This document shows, one piece after another, positions 1 to 13,253 of a stretch of 64,000 bases of DNA. Below the pieces are notes generated by a model. That model had not been told where the DNA came from and searched no databases. It saw only the letters and a list, made by a program, of their open reading frames with translations. Numbering within the stretch: position 1 is the stretch's first letter; each line of letters begins with the position of its first letter. The stretch covers positions 620,001 through 684,000 of the forward strand of contig UAVY01000001.1 of assembly GCA_900446925.1 (NCBI GenBank). The letters run 5' to 3'. Origin of the DNA: Citrobacter koseri. GTDB taxonomy: Bacteria > Pseudomonadota > Gammaproteobacteria > Enterobacterales > Enterobacteriaceae. Both the position numbers and the translations under genes were made by a program.

Positions 1-799
<799 letters not shown>

Positions 800-814
800 C
801 GCCGAATGGCGGTG

Positions 815-886
815 TGTAGGCCGGATAAGGCGGTTACGCCGTCATCCGGCAATACGTTGCGCCTGATAGCGCGATGCATATCAGGC
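815..886. repeat. REP element plus adjacent inverted repeat after yajL
   Basis: A REP unit (GGCCGGATAAGGCG ... GCCGTCATCCGGC) spans about 817-850. It is followed by a perfect 8-bp inverted repeat, GCCTGATA/TATCAGGC, at 861-886. They lie between convergent yajL and thiI, the usual place for REP/BIME elements, and may act as mRNA 3'-end stabilisers or terminators. Confidence 0.8.
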
Positions 887-904
887 CTGCAATCATGCTA
901 ACAA

Positions 905-2355
905 TTACGGACGATACACCTTCACATTCTGGAAGCCCTGCTCACGCAGATAGAGCGCCTGCAAACGGCTCATCACGCCGCGTTCACACCACAGCAGCCA
1001 GGTTTTGCTCTGGTCGAGATCGCCAAACTTCGTGCTCAGCTTGTAGAACGGCAGAGAAACCACATCCACGCCTTCGATTTTCAGCGGTTTGTCATCCTGC
1101 TCATCAACGGAGCGAATATCCAGAATCACGTCGTTCGGGCCAAAGCCGCTGACGGTTTCCACTTCCACCACGTCCTGCCCGGTCTGCTGGGCGATTTCGC
1201 GAATATCGACATTGCTCGCTTCCTCAACCACTTTATCGAGAATGCTAAAGTCGAAGTGCTCTTCTTCCGCTTCAATCTTCGCCTTGATCGCTTTCACCGT
1301 CGGGCTTTTCGAAATAACGCCGCAGTATTCTGGCATCGTGCGGGCAAAATCTTCCGTACCAATCTGGCGCGCCAGGTTGATGATGTGCTCTTTGTCGTAA
1401 GAGATCAGCGGGCGCAGGATCAGCGTATCGGAAACGTTGTCGATAAGACGCAGGTTAGTCAGCGTCTGGCTGGAAACCTGCCCCAGCGCTTCACCCGTCA
1501 CCAGTGCCTGGACGCCGTAGCGCTCCGCCACTTTCGACGCCGCGCGCACCATCATGCGCTTCAGCACCACGCCCATCTGACCGTCATCGACTTTTTCGAG
1601 GATCTCGCCGACCACCGGTTCAAAGTTGATGGCGACAAAACGCACGCGATGCGAACTGCCAAAGCGGTTCCACAGGTAATGCGCCACCTGGCGAACGCCG
1701 ATTTCATGCGCCGCGCCGCCGAGGTTAAAGAAGCAGTAGTGTACGCGGCAGCCGCGACGCATCAGCATATAGCTGGAAACGCCGGAGTCGAAACCGCCGG
1801 AGATCAGCGACAGGACATCTTCCTGGGTGCCGATCGGGAAACCGCCGATACCTTCGTAACGGCCTTTAATCAGCAGCAGACGATCGTCTTCCACTTCCAG
1901 ATGTACCGTCACATCCGGGTTGGTCAGCTTCACGCGCGCCGATTCAATATGCTGATTTAAACCGCCGCCGACGTAACGTTCCACCTCAATGGAGCTAAAC
2001 TCATGCTTACCACGACGTTTAACACGCACACAGAAGGTTTTGCCCTCAAGCCGATCGCGATACTGCACCAGCGCTTTCTCAAAGATATCGTGCATATCAG
2101 TAAACGGCACATCTTCGACTTCGAGAATATGGTGGATGCCCGGAATACGAGTCAGCGCGGTCGCGAATCGCCAGGCGTTGATTTTCATCTTTGGCGCGAA
2201 CTTCAATGTTATCCCAGTGGCGAACAACGGCGAGGGGTCTCATCGTAGTGCTTTAACACGTTACGGATGTTCCCGGTCAGAATTTTTATAAAGCGCAAAC
2301 GCACAGATTGGCTTTTGATAGTGATTTCCGGGAACAATTTAATGATAAACTTCAT
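905..2355 (-). CDS. thiI: tRNA 4-thiouridine synthase / thiazole sulfur carrier ThiI (two apparent frameshifts)
   Basis: ThiI makes 4-thiouridine at tRNA position 8 and supplies sulfur for the thiamine thiazole. The N-terminal ferredoxin-like and THUMP regions precede a PP-loop (SGGFDSG) and a C-terminal rhodanese domain with the catalytic-type cysteine in LLWCERG. The reading frame is broken twice. There is an extra G in the GGGG run at 2234-2237, and an extra G near 2159-2160. The span is 1451 bases; removing two gives 482 residues, the E. coli length. The start is the ATG at 2353-2355 (MKFIIKLF). Sequencing error is the likely cause. Confidence 0.92.
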
Positions 2356-2550
2356 GGCGGCAATGGTTCTTAAGCAAGCATCAAGGCTTGTCGTGGAGAA
2401 AAGAGTACAGCAGCCCATACATGGAGCTGCATCCAGGCGCGGAAGTATACCACCATCATGGTCGTCCTGTGCACATTGCGCGTTATTTGATAATTGCTCT
2501 GAGTCCGTTACCATATCAGAGCTGAAAATATTGAGAGTCAGATATTCATT

Positions 2551-2793
2551 ATGCCGAAGAAAAATGAGGCGCCCGCCAGCTTTGAAACAGCGCTGAGCGA
2601 GCTGGAACAGATTGTTACCCGTCTGGAAAGCGGCGACCTGCCGCTGGAAGAGGCGCTGAACGAATTTGAACGTGGCGTGCAGCTGGCGCGTCAGGGGCAG
2701 GCAAAGTTGCAACAGGCCGAACAGCGTGTGCAGATTCTGCTGTCTGACAATGAAGATGCATCTCCTGAGCCTTTTACACCGGATAATGAGTAA
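2551..2793 (+). CDS. xseB: Exodeoxyribonuclease VII small subunit XseB
   Basis: This is the small subunit of exonuclease VII, which with several copies per XseA degrades single-stranded DNA into oligonucleotides. At 80 residues it has the standard length and the family helical pattern ([18 protein letters not shown]). It is first in an xseB-ispA-dxs operon: its stop codon abuts the ispA ATG with no gap. It is divergent from thiI; the 195-base gap at 2356-2550 should hold both promoters. Confidence 0.95.
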
Positions 2794-3694
2794 ATGGATT
2801 TTTCGCAGCAGCTACAGGCCTGCGTCGAGCAGGCCAACCAGGCGCTGAGCCGTTTTATCGCACCACTGCCCTTTCAGAACACTCCCGTGGTCGAAACCAT
2901 GCAGTATGGCGCATTATTAGGCGGTAAACGTCTGCGCCCGTTCCTGGTTTACGCAACGGGCAGGATGTTTGGCGTAAGCCTGCCCACGCTGGATGCCCCG
3001 GCAGCCGCCGTTGAATGCATTCACGCTTATTCGTTGATTCATGACGATTTACCCGCGATGGACGACGACGACCTGCGTCGCGGTCTGCCGACCTGCCACG
3101 TCAAATTTGGGCGAAGCGAATGCCATTCTGGCCGGAGATGCCCTGCAAACGCTGGCGTTTTCTATCATCAGTGATGCCCCGATGCCGGAAGTGGCCGACC
3201 GCGACCGCATTGCTATGATTTCTGAACTGGCGAACGCCAGCGGCATCGCCGGAATGTGCGGTGGCCAGGCGTTGGATCTTGCTGCCGAAGGGAAACAGGT
3301 GCCGCTGGAGGCGCTGGAGCGTATCCATCGTCATAAAACGGGCGCGCTGATTCGCGCTGCGGTTCGTCTTGGCGCGCTAAGTGCCGGAGAAAACGGACGA
3401 AACGCCTTGCCGATACTCGATAAGTACGCAGAAAGTATCGGCCTTGCCTTCCAGGTCCAGGATGACATTCTGGATGTGGTGGGCGATACTGCAACGTTGG
3501 GTAAACGTCAGGGTGCTGACCAGCAACTTGGCAAAAGTACCTACCCTGCACTTCTGGGCCTTGAGCAAGCCCGGAATAAAGCCCGGGATCTGATCGAAGA
3601 CGCCCGCCAGTCGTTAACGCAGCTGGCAGACCTCTCACTCGATACCTCGGCACTGGAAGCGCTAGCGGACTACATAATCCAGCGTGATAAATAA
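2794..3694 (+). CDS. ispA: Farnesyl diphosphate synthase IspA (one apparent frameshift)
   Basis: IspA condenses IPP with DMAPP and then GPP to give farnesyl diphosphate for quinones and undecaprenyl carriers. Both aspartate-rich motifs are visible: [11 protein letters not shown] near residue 85 and DDILD near residue 225. The frame breaks at GGG 3109-3111, where the family reads HVKFGEANA; dropping one G rejoins the two halves. The span of 901 bases minus one gives 299 residues, the usual length. The gene is normally needed for growth, so a base-calling error is more likely than a null allele. Confidence 0.93.
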
Positions 3695-3726
3695 ACAAAC
3701 AACAAGTCTTACTTAATAGGCCTCTG

Positions 3727-5591
<1,865 letters not shown>

Positions 5592-5647
5592 TCCCCTCCT
5601 CGCTCCTGCTATGCTTAATCAATAACGGGTATAACAGGAGCGGAACA

Positions 5648-6622
5648 ATGCAATACAACACCTTAGGAAAAACAGATCTACGGGTTTCTCGCCTTTGTCT
5701 GGGCTGCATGACGTTCGGTGAACCGGATCGCGGCAATCACGCCTGGACGCTACCGGAAGAAAGCAGCCGCCCCATCATTAAGCGCGCGCTTGAAGGCGGT
5801 ATTAACTTTTTTGATACCGCCAATAGCTATTCCGCAGGCAGCAGCGAAGAGATTGTGGGTCGCGCGCTGCGTGATTTCGCCCGCCGCGAAGAAGTGGTGG
5901 TCGCCACCAAAGTTTTTCATCGCGTCGGCGACCTGCCAGAAGGATTATCCCGCGCGCAAATCCTGCGTTCCATTGATGACAGCCTGAGACGTCTGAGTAT
6001 GGACTATGTGGATATCCTGCAAATTCATCGCTGGGATTACAACACGCCGATAGAAGAGACGCTGGAAGCGCTGAATGATGTGGTGAAGGCCGGTAAGGCG
6101 CGCTATATCGGCGCCTCCTCCATGCACGCCGCGCAGTTTGCCCAAGCGCTGGCGCTGCAAAAACAGCACGGCTGGGCGCAGTTTGTCAGTATGCAGGATC
6201 ATTACAATCTCATCTATCGCGAAGAAGAGCGCGAAATGCTGCCACTGTGCTATCACGAAGGGATCGCGGTGATTCCGTGGAGCCCGCTGGCACGAGGACG
6301 ACTGACGCGCCCGTGGGGAGAAACCACCGCACGTTCGGTATCCGATGAGTTCGGCAAGACGCTGTACAGCGAGAGCGATGAGAATGACGCACGGATTGCA
6401 GAGCGTCTGACGGGCGTCAGTGAGGATCTTGGCGCAACGCGTGCGCAGGTGGCGCTGGCATGGCTATTGAGTAAACCAGGCATCGCTGCGCCGATTATCG
6501 GTACATCACGGGAAGAACAGCTGGATGAGTTGCTCGGCGCGGTGGATTTGACGTTGAAGCCAGAGCAGATTGCCGAGCTGGAAACGCCGTACAAACAGCA
6601 CCCGGTGGTCGGATTTAAATAA
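5648..6622 (+). CDS. yajO: Aldo-keto reductase YajO
   Basis: A 324-residue NADPH-dependent aldo-keto reductase, intact and of standard length. YajO of E. coli has been linked to 1-deoxyxylulose 5-phosphate formation, which fits its place after dxs, but its physiological substrate is uncertain. The N-terminus (MQYNTLGKTDLRVSRLCLG) and a catalytic-tetrad pattern with Asp/Tyr in FFDTANSYS are visible. AGGAG sits 7 bases before the ATG. It is separated from dxs by 56 bases. Confidence 0.92.
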   Translation: MQYNTLGKTDLRVSRLCLGCMTFGEPDRGNHAWTLPEESSRPIIKRALEGGINFFDTANSYSAGSSEEIVGRALRDFARREEVVVATKVFHRVGDLPEGLSRAQILRSIDDSLRRLSMDYVDILQIHRWDYNTPIEETLEALNDVVKAGKARYIGASSMHAAQFAQALALQKQHGWAQFVSMQDHYNLIYREEEREMLPLCYHEGIAVIPWSPLARGRLTRPWGETTARSVSDEFGKTLYSESDENDARIAERLTGVSEDLGATRAQVALAWLLSKPGIAAPIIGTSREEQLDELLGAVDLTLKPEQIAELETPYKQHPVVGFK

Positions 6623-6640
6623 TATTGCCCGATGAGCATG

Positions 6641-6712
6641 TAGGCCGGATAAGGCATGTATGCCGCCATCCGGCCATACCACGCCCGATGGCGCTACGCT
6701 TATCGGGCCTAC
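6641..6712. repeat. BIME (paired REP units) between yajO and pgpA
   Basis: Two REP-type palindromes in opposite orientation: TGTAGGCCGGATAAGGC ... GCCATCCGGCC, then CCCGATGGCGCTACGC ... TATCGGGCCTACA. It sits between the convergent ends of yajO and pgpA. Confidence 0.85.
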
Positions 6713-6716
6713 AGGT

Positions 6717-7233
6717 TTAAAACAACCCGATGGGCCAATGGTGCCCGATGAAATAAAGCAGACCGGCGGAAATAACCCCTGCGACGATATCGTCAACCAT
6801 TATCCCCATTCCGCCGTGTACGTTACGGTCGAACCAGCGAATCGGCCAGGGTTTCCACATATCCAGAATACGGAAAATCACAAATCCGGCGGCAACCCAC
6901 TGCCAGTCCATCGTAGGGAGCGCCATCAGGGTGATCCACATCCCGATAAACTCATCCCAGACAATACTGCCGTGATCGTGAACGCCCATATCCTTCGCCG
7001 TTCGGTGGCAAAGATAAACGCCAATACAGATCCCCAACATCACCACCAGCGAGTAGAGCTGCCAGGGGCAGAAATGTCATCAGATACCAGAATGGGATCG
7101 CCGCTAACGACCCCATTGTTCCCGGAATAATCGGGCTGAGGCCGCTGCCAAACCCGGTAGCCAGTAAGTGCCACGGATTACGCAGGCTCAGCCGACTTTT
7201 GGCAACATCTTTATGGCGTGGCAAAATGGTCAT
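6717..7233 (-). CDS. pgpA: Phosphatidylglycerophosphatase A PgpA (one apparent frameshift)
   Basis: PgpA is an inner-membrane phosphatase that dephosphorylates phosphatidylglycerophosphate in phosphatidylglycerol synthesis. Family signatures flank the break: [13 protein letters not shown] early, and VWDEFIGMW with [12 protein letters not shown] later. The frame is broken at GGGG 7065-7068, where the family reads [15 protein letters not shown]. Removing one base gives 171 residues, close to the usual 172. The ATG at 7231-7233 overlaps the end of thiL by 23 bases, showing translational coupling. Confidence 0.9.
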
Positions 7234-8188
7234 ATCCTTTCCAGTCAAAAGTGACAGGCTTTCCGTCACGCATGAAGCTGATGCCTTCCACATCCGCACT
7301 CATTTGTCCGATGCAGGTAAACGGTACGCCAAGATTCCCCAGCACCACATCCAGCGCGCCACGGTTCAACTCCGGTACAGTGAAGCATAATTCATAATCT
7401 TCACCGCCGGAAAGCGCCCAGCGCAGCGCCTGCCCGGGATCAACATGACGGGTAACCGCCTCAGAATACCGCAGCGCATCCACATCCACCCGCGCGCCAC
7501 AGCCGCTGGCGTTAACGATATGCCGCAAATCAGAAATCAGGCCATCGGAAAGATCGATCGCCGCATTCGCCAGGTCGCGCAGGGCTTGCCCCTGCAAAAT
7601 ACGTGGCGTCGGGCGCAGGTGCCGCTTAATCAAGTAGTCTGCGTCTTTCGCATCCGCCACCTGTAAGCGATGTTGTAAAATCGCCAGCCCAGCGGCGCTG
7701 TCCCCCGGCGTGCCGGTGATGTAAATCCTGTCGCCAGGTTTTGCCCCGGAACGCTTGAGCGCGCGTCCCACGGGCACATAGCCATGAATACCCAGCGTCA
7801 TCGACAGCGGCCCACGCGTGGTGTCGCCGCCAATCAGCTGCATATCGTAGTAATTCAGCAGGTCAAACAGGCTGTCGCTAAACGCTTCCAGCCACGCTTC
7901 GTCAACGTCCGGCAGCGTCAGGGCCAGCGTCAGCCAGGCCGGATCGGCCCCCATCGCCGCCAGATCGCTTAAGTTAACCGCCAGCGCTTTCCAGGCCAGA
8001 TCGGCAGGATCGATATCAATCAGGAAATGGTTGCCCGCCACCAGCGTATCGGTACTGATCGCCAGCGTCTGTTTTTCAGGAATATTCAGGAGAGCGCAAT
8101 CGTCACCGATACCGGTTTCGACGTCGAGACGAGAGCTTCTAACACGGTCAAAATAACGGGCAATCAGGGAGAACTCGCCGCATGCCAT
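7211..8188 (-). CDS. thiL: Thiamine-monophosphate kinase ThiL
   Basis: ThiL phosphorylates thiamine monophosphate to the active cofactor thiamine diphosphate. The 325-residue ORF is intact and of family length. N-terminal GIGDDCALL and later metal/ATP-binding segments ([20 protein letters not shown]) follow the AIR-synthase/PurM-like fold pattern. It lies 75 bases after nusB and overlaps pgpA, in the nrdR-ribD-ribE-nusB-thiL-pgpA block. Confidence 0.95.
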   Translation of the reverse strand: MACGEFSLIARYFDRVRSSRLDVETGIGDDCALLNIPEKQTLAISTDTLVAGNHFLIDIDPADLAWKALAVNLSDLAAMGADPAWLTLALTLPDVDEAWLEAFSDSLFDLLNYYDMQLIGGDTTRGPLSMTLGIHGYVPVGRALKRSGAKPGDRIYITGTPGDSAAGLAILQHRLQVADAKDADYLIKRHLRPTPRILQGQALRDLANAAIDLSDGLISDLRHIVNASGCGARVDVDALRYSEAVTRHVDPGQALRWALSGGEDYELCFTVPELNRGALDVVLGNLGVPFTCIGQMSADVEGISFMRDGKPVTFDWKGYDHFATP

Positions 8189-8263
8189 ACGTTATGCCTC
8201 AGCAGAAAAAAAGAAAAGGCCGGAGATAGCGGGAATACATCCCGCCACCAGCCGACCTGGAGA

Positions 8264-8683
8264 TTACTTTTTGTTGGGGCGAATCACAGGTGCTGCTTTG
8301 TCCAGTACGCCGTTGACGAACTTGTGGCTGTCTTCGGCGCCGAAGGTCTTCGCCAGTTCAATCGCTTCGTTGATGGCCACTTTATATGGCACATCGCTAC
8401 GTTTAGACAGTTCAAACAGCGCAATACGCAGCACAGCTTTTTCTACCTGACCCAGCTCTTCCAGCAGACGAGACAGGTACGGTTTCATCAATCCGTCCAG
8501 GTACGCGCTGTTAGTCGCCACCCCGGACAGCAGTTCACGGAAATACAGAACGTCGACATCTTTTACGTCCTGTTCCGCCAGGAACTGGTATTCAACATCA
8601 GCGATGTCGTTCTGGGACAACTGCCAGGAGTAGAGCGCCTGAACGGCACACTCACGAGCGCGGCGACGAGCAGCAGGTTTCAC
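8264..8683 (-). CDS. nusB: Transcription antitermination factor NusB
   Basis: NusB binds BoxA RNA with NusE (S10) and supports rRNA antitermination. The 139-residue ORF is the standard size, all-helical, and begins [20 protein letters not shown] as in E. coli. It is 19 bases after ribE, in the same order as in other enterics. The ORF is intact. Confidence 0.95.
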   Translation of the reverse strand: MKPAARRRARECAVQALYSWQLSQNDIADVEYQFLAEQDVKDVDVLYFRELLSGVATNSAYLDGLMKPYLSRLLEELGQVEKAVLRIALFELSKRSDVPYKVAINEAIELAKTFGAEDSHKFVNGVLDKAAPVIRPNKK

Positions 8684-8702
8684 GGATTTCCCCTTACAAA
8701 AA

Positions 8703-9173
8703 TCAGGCCTTGATGGCTTTCAATACATTAATCATTTCAAGCGCGGTCAGTGCGGCTTCCGCACCTTTGTTGCCAGCTTTAGTGCCAGCACGTTCGATAG
8801 CTTGTTCAATACTTTCAGTGGTCAGAACACCAAAGGCTACCGGGATTTCGCTGTCCTGGGCGACGTGCGCCAGGCCGTTGCTTGCACCGCCAGCCACATA
8901 TTCAAAGTGCGCGGTACCGCCACGAATCACTGTACCCAGCGCAATCACCGCGTCATATTTACCGGTTTTTGCCAATGCGCCAGCCGCCAGCGGCAGTTCA
9001 TACGCGCCAGGAACCCAAACCACGGTAATATTTTCATCTTTTACCTGACCAATACGCTTCAGGGCGTCAATCGCGCCTTCCAGCAGGCTGTCATTGATAA
9101 AATTGTTGAAACGCGCAATGGTGATGGCGACGCGAGCGTCCGGGGTAGCAACGTTAGCTTCAATAATGTTCAT
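8703..9173 (-). CDS. ribE: 6,7-dimethyl-8-ribityllumazine synthase
   Basis: Lumazine synthase (also called RibH) condenses the ribityl pyrimidine with 3,4-dihydroxybutanone phosphate, the penultimate step of riboflavin synthesis. It has 156 residues, the normal length, with the family motifs WVPGAYELP and [14 protein letters not shown], the latter containing the catalytic-type histidine. It lies downstream of ribD in one operon and is intact. Confidence 0.95.
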
Positions 9174-9258
9174 ATTCTTCCTTCGGGTTCGATATGGCCC
9201 CGCAGGGGGGCGGATTTTATCATAATACTCGACGCGCCGCTTCTCTATTTCGAAGCCT

Positions 9259-10367
9259 TTACGCGGGAATCAAATGCAGGCAAACATCCGGGCCTACATG
9301 GCGTATCTCGTTGAATTTAAAATGGGGTGCCTCGCTCAGTTTCTCAAGCCCCGGCAGCACACATAATCCTCGCGCATCACTTCCTAACAGTTTAGGCGCA
9401 ACATAGACGATAAGCTCGTCCACCACGCCCGCCTGCAACAGCGCGCCCGCAAGCACCGGCCCGGCCTCCACCCAGATGCTGTTAATCTGCTGTTTACCCA
9501 ACAGCATCATCAGCACCACCAGATCCAGATGACCGTTATGCTCCGGCACCCGCAGGCTGCGAACCGTCTCAGGCCAGATGCGGGAATCGTCCTGTGTACG
9601 GGCAAACCAGGTTTCTCCCGGCTGCTGTACAATACGGTGCTCCGGCGTCACGCGGTTTTTGGCCTGTCGAGGACAATGCGAATCGGCTGACGCAGGTTTT
9701 TCCTGCGGATAGAGAGTCTGGGTTGAGGCATCCAGTTCAGGCCAGCGAACCGTTAACGCCGGGTCGTCGACCAGCACCGTCGCGCTGCTGGTCAGAATCG
9801 CATGGCTTTGCGCCGTAAACGCTGCACATCGCGCCGCGCCTGCGGGGAGGTAATCCACTGGCTTTCACCGCTGGCCATCGCCGTGCGGCCATCCAGCGAT
9901 GCGCCGAGCTTGAGCTGCACATACGGGAAGCCGGTGCGCATCCGCTTGAGGAAACCTTTGTTCAGCTGTTCCGTTTCGCTCATCATCAGCCCGTGGCTGA
10001 CGTCGATCCCCGCCTGCTGCAAACGGTACAGCCCCACGTCCCGCGACCCTGCGGATTGGGGGTCCTGCATCGCCGCAACGACCCGCGCCACGCAGCGGCA
10101 ATCACGCATCGCAGCACGGCGGCGTACGGCCATGATGGCTGCCACGGTTCAAGCGTGACATACGCGGTCGCGCCTTTGGCTTTGTCTCCCGCCATACGCA
10201 GCGCATGGACTTCAGCATGCGGTTCACCCGCGCGATGATGGTAGCCTTCGCCAACGATTTCGCCATCTTTGACCGATCACACAGCCTACATTCGGGTTCG
10301 GGTGCGTGGTGAAACGCCCGCGCTGCGCCAGCTTCAGCGCACGCGCCATGTAAAACTCATCCAGCAT
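9259..10367 (-). CDS. ribD: Riboflavin biosynthesis deaminase/reductase RibD, heavily frameshifted
   Basis: RibD is the bifunctional pyrimidine deaminase/reductase of riboflavin synthesis. Pieces of both domains are recognisable: the N-terminal [13 protein letters not shown] and zinc-site [13 protein letters not shown] segments, then the reductase ([34 protein letters not shown]). No single frame carries the gene. Comparing with the family by eye I count about eight insertions and three deletions, clustered at 9.64-9.70, 9.80-9.83, 10.04-10.15 and 10.27 kb. The net change of +5 brings the 1109-base span to 367 residues. The start is the ATG at 10365-10367, 3 bases after the nrdR stop. Either a poor-quality stretch or a true pseudogene; the former is favoured. 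Confidence 0.85.
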
Positions 10368-10370
10368 GGC

Positions 10371-10856
<486 letters not shown>

Positions 10857-10972
10857 TTACCCTGAACTGGCGCGACAACAAAGGCGGAGCACTTTTGAGA
10901 CAAAGGATCGATACCTTACGCCCCTTTGCGATCTACCATTAGGGTATCGCGACCATGAAGGAAATAATCTAC

Positions 10973-11512
10973 ATGACAAGACGTTACCTAAGAATTCTCC
11001 TGGTGGGAAGCCTCTTTAGCCTGAGCGCCTGCGCGCAGCAGAACGAAGTTCGCCAGATGAACCAAAGCGTCAGCACGCTGAATACGGAAATGGCGCAGTT
11101 AAACCAGGAAACCGTGAAGATTACTCAGCAAAATATGTTGAATGCGAAATCCACCAGCGGGGTCTATCTGCTGCCGGGTTCAAAAACGCCTGCCCGCCTG
11201 AACAGCCAGATTGGTACGCTGCGTATGTCCCTGGTGAATATCGCGCCCAATACCGACGGCACACGCGTGACGCTGCGCATTCAGGGAGAATCCAACGATC
11301 CGTTACCGGCGTTTAGCGGTACTGTCGAATACGGGCAGATTCAGGGCACCACGGATAACTATCAGGAAGTGAATGTCCAGAATCAACTGATTAACGCCCC
11401 GGCCAGCATCCTGGCGCCGAGCGATGTGGACATCCCGTTACAATTAAATGGATTAACGCCCGACCAGTTAGGTTTTGTCCGCGTTCACGATATCCAGCCT
11501 GTTAATCAATAA
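10973..11512 (+). CDS. yajI: Lipoprotein YajI (DUF3251)
   Basis: A predicted outer-membrane-directed lipoprotein of 179 residues, the E. coli YajI length; its function is not established. The signal peptide ends in a lipobox, SLSAC, with the lipidated cysteine near residue 20. A helical segment follows (NQSVSTLNTEMAQLNQET). I chose the ATG at 10973 because it begins a proper signal sequence; an upstream in-frame ATG at 10955 would add six residues. Divergent from nrdR. Confidence 0.88.
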   Translation: MTRRYLRILLVGSLFSLSACAQQNEVRQMNQSVSTLNTEMAQLNQETVKITQQNMLNAKSTSGVYLLPGSKTPARLNSQIGTLRMSLVNIAPNTDGTRVTLRIQGESNDPLPAFSGTVEYGQIQGTTDNYQEVNVQNQLINAPASILAPSDVDIPLQLNGLTPDQLGFVRVHDIQPVNQ

Positions 11513-11811
11513 ACCTCCGGCGGAGCGTTTTGTGCGTTCCGCAACATCCTCCCCGGCTTTTTGTTACTCCCCTGACATCACCGCAATTTTTGCTAAAAGT
11601 TGGCAACATTCATGAAAGTCAGTACAATCGCCGCGCTTAAAGTACGCAAACGTGAACGCAATCGATTACGTAGATGATAGATCTGTGAAACAAGACATAT
11701 TTTTGTGAGCAATGATTTCTATAATAGGCTCCGCAGAAACACGAAATATTTAGAAACGCAAATTGCGCCTTTTTCATTCCCTTCAAGGGATTTCAAACAG
11801 TGGCATACAAT
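11513..11811 (+). promoter_or_regulatory. tsx upstream region with -10 hexamer and CRP-like half sites
   Basis: This 299-base gap between yajI and tsx holds no gene. A perfect TATAAT lies at 11720-11725. Two TGTGA-containing segments (CTGTGAAACAAGAC near 11683 and TTTTGTGAGCAATG near 11701) sit just upstream. In E. coli, tsx is controlled by cAMP-CRP, CytR and DeoR at a similar spacing; the assignment here is by analogy. Confidence 0.5.
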
Positions 11812-12668
11812 ATGAAAAAAACATTACTTGCAGCCGGTGCAGTGCTGGCGCTCTCATCGTCCTTTACTGTTAACGCAGCAGAAAATGACAAACCGCAATA
11901 CCTTTCAGACTGGTGGCACCAGAGCGTTAACGTCGTAGGCAGCTACCATACCCGTTTCGGACCGCAGCTCCGTAACGATACCTATCTGGAATATGAAGCA
12001 TTCGCGAAAAAAGACTGGTTCGATTTCTACGGCTATATGGATGCGCCGGTATTCTTCGGCGGTAACACCAACGCGAAGGGTATCTGGAACCACGGTTCCC
12101 CGCTGTTCATGGAAATTGAACCGCGTTTCTCTATCGACAAACTGACCGGAGCCGACCTGAGTTTTGGCCCGTTCAAAGAGTGGTACTTCGCTAACAACTA
12201 CATCTATGACATGGGTCGTAACAAGTCTGGCCGTCAGAGCACCTGGTACAATGGGTCTGGGTACTGACATCGAAACCGGTCTGCCGATGAGCCTGTCTCT
12301 GAACGTCTATGCGAAGTACCAGTGGCAGAACTACCTGGCTGATAACGAAAACGAGTGGGACGGCTACCGGTTTCAAAGTGAAATACTTCGTGCCACTCAC
12401 CGAGCTGTGGGGCGGTAACCTGAGCTACATCGGTTTCACTAACTTTGACTGGGGCTCCGATCTGGGCGACTCTCAGTACCGTACCAGCAACTCTATCGCA
12501 TCCAGCCACATCCTGGCGCTGAATTACGATCACTGGCACTACTCTGTGGTGGCTCGTTACTTCCATAACGGCGGACAGTGGGAAAACGGCGCTCAGCCGG
12601 TATGGCAATCCGAAACGGTTAAAGCTACCGGTTGGGGTGGCTACCTGGTTGTCGGTTACAACTTCTAA
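11812..12668 (+). CDS. tsx: Nucleoside-specific channel-forming protein Tsx (two apparent frameshifts)
   Basis: Tsx is a 12-strand outer-membrane beta-barrel that passes nucleosides and is a phage and colicin receptor. The signal peptide ends at VNAAEN. Conserved segments include [20 protein letters not shown] and the C-terminal [10 protein letters not shown] with the terminal phenylalanine. Two single insertions break it: AA at 12250-12251 (family reads TWYMGLGTD) and GG at 12369-12370 (family reads GYRFKVKYF). Corrected length is 284 residues, slightly shorter than the 294 of E. coli. The ATG of MKKTLL at 11812 is preferred over an in-frame upstream start at 11800. Confidence 0.92.
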
Positions 12669-12677
12669 GCTGTTTAC

Positions 12678-12742
12678 GCCCGGCCAGCACAACGCCGGGC
12701 ACAGAAAGAGCACCGAACGCGCAACGCGCCGGTGCTTTTTTA
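12678..12742 (+). terminator. Rho-independent terminator of tsx
   Basis: Two hairpins follow the tsx stop: GCCCGGC/GCCGGGC at 12678-12700, and AGCACCG/CGGTGCT at 12709-12736. The second is followed by a run of T residues. The T run reaches the last codons of convergent yajD. Confidence 0.85.
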
Positions 12743-13088
12743 TTTCTTCTGATCCATCATCGCTTTCAGATTAGCGAAAGGGTTATGCATCGCAGCGCCG
12801 ACATCTTTCTGCGCATCCTCCCCGGCAATAACGGTTGAGCCATACTGATCGGCTTCGGTATATTTCGAATGCTCATGATCGTGACAGTACAGACACAGCA
12901 ACTCCCAGTTACTGCCGTCTTCCGGGTTATTTGGTATGGTCGTGATCGATATGATGGACGGTTAATTCGCGCAGGTTAGAATAAACAAATTCGCGAGAGC
13001 ATCGCCCGCATACCCACGGAAATAATTTGAGCGCCTTTTCACGATAGCCGTTTTCCAGCCGCGTATAGTTTTTAGGGATAATCGCCAT
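12740..13088 (-). CDS. yajD: HNH nuclease-family protein YajD (one apparent frameshift)
   Basis: A small HNH-endonuclease-fold protein of unknown biological role. The zinc-binding CGRC and LCLYCHDHEH pairs and the HNH core (TVHHIDHDHTN) are visible. The frame breaks at TTT 12930-12932, where the family reads HDHTNNPEDG; removing one base gives 115 residues, the E. coli length. It is convergent with tsx, sharing its terminator T run at the stop codon. Confidence 0.9.
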
Positions 13089-13170
13089 AGTGACTCTGTA
13101 TCTGCGTTGAATGTAGGGTTATGAGCAAGTTTAACACTCTGCGTACCCCATTGCCCGTGAAGGATGCAGA

Positions 13171-13195
13171 AGCCCGCTTAACCGCAGGCTTTTTT
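13171..13195 (+). terminator. Plus-strand terminator-like hairpin between yajD and secF
   Basis: AGCCCGC-TTAACC-GCAGGCT (one mismatch) is followed by TTTTT, reading on the plus strand. No plus-strand gene is annotated upstream, apart from a possible 38-codon ORF that overlaps it. Confidence 0.5.
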
Positions 13196-13201
13196 AGCGA
13201 T

Positions 13202-13230
13202 AAAAAAATCCCGGCCATACGACCGGGATT
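13202..13230 (-). terminator. Terminator of the queA-tgt-yajC-secDF operon
   Basis: A perfect 8-bp stem, AATCCCGG/CCGGGATT, at 13207-13230 is followed on the minus strand by a run of seven T residues. It lies just beyond the secF stop at 13254. Confidence 0.9.
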
Positions 13231-13253
13231 CCAGTAATAACGTGACTGCGTGA

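Noticed and set aside
2794..3694. ispA as a split pseudogene or programmed frameshift
   Set aside because: The extra G is in a plain homopolymer, there is no slippery heptamer, and many other genes show the same change; an error is simpler.
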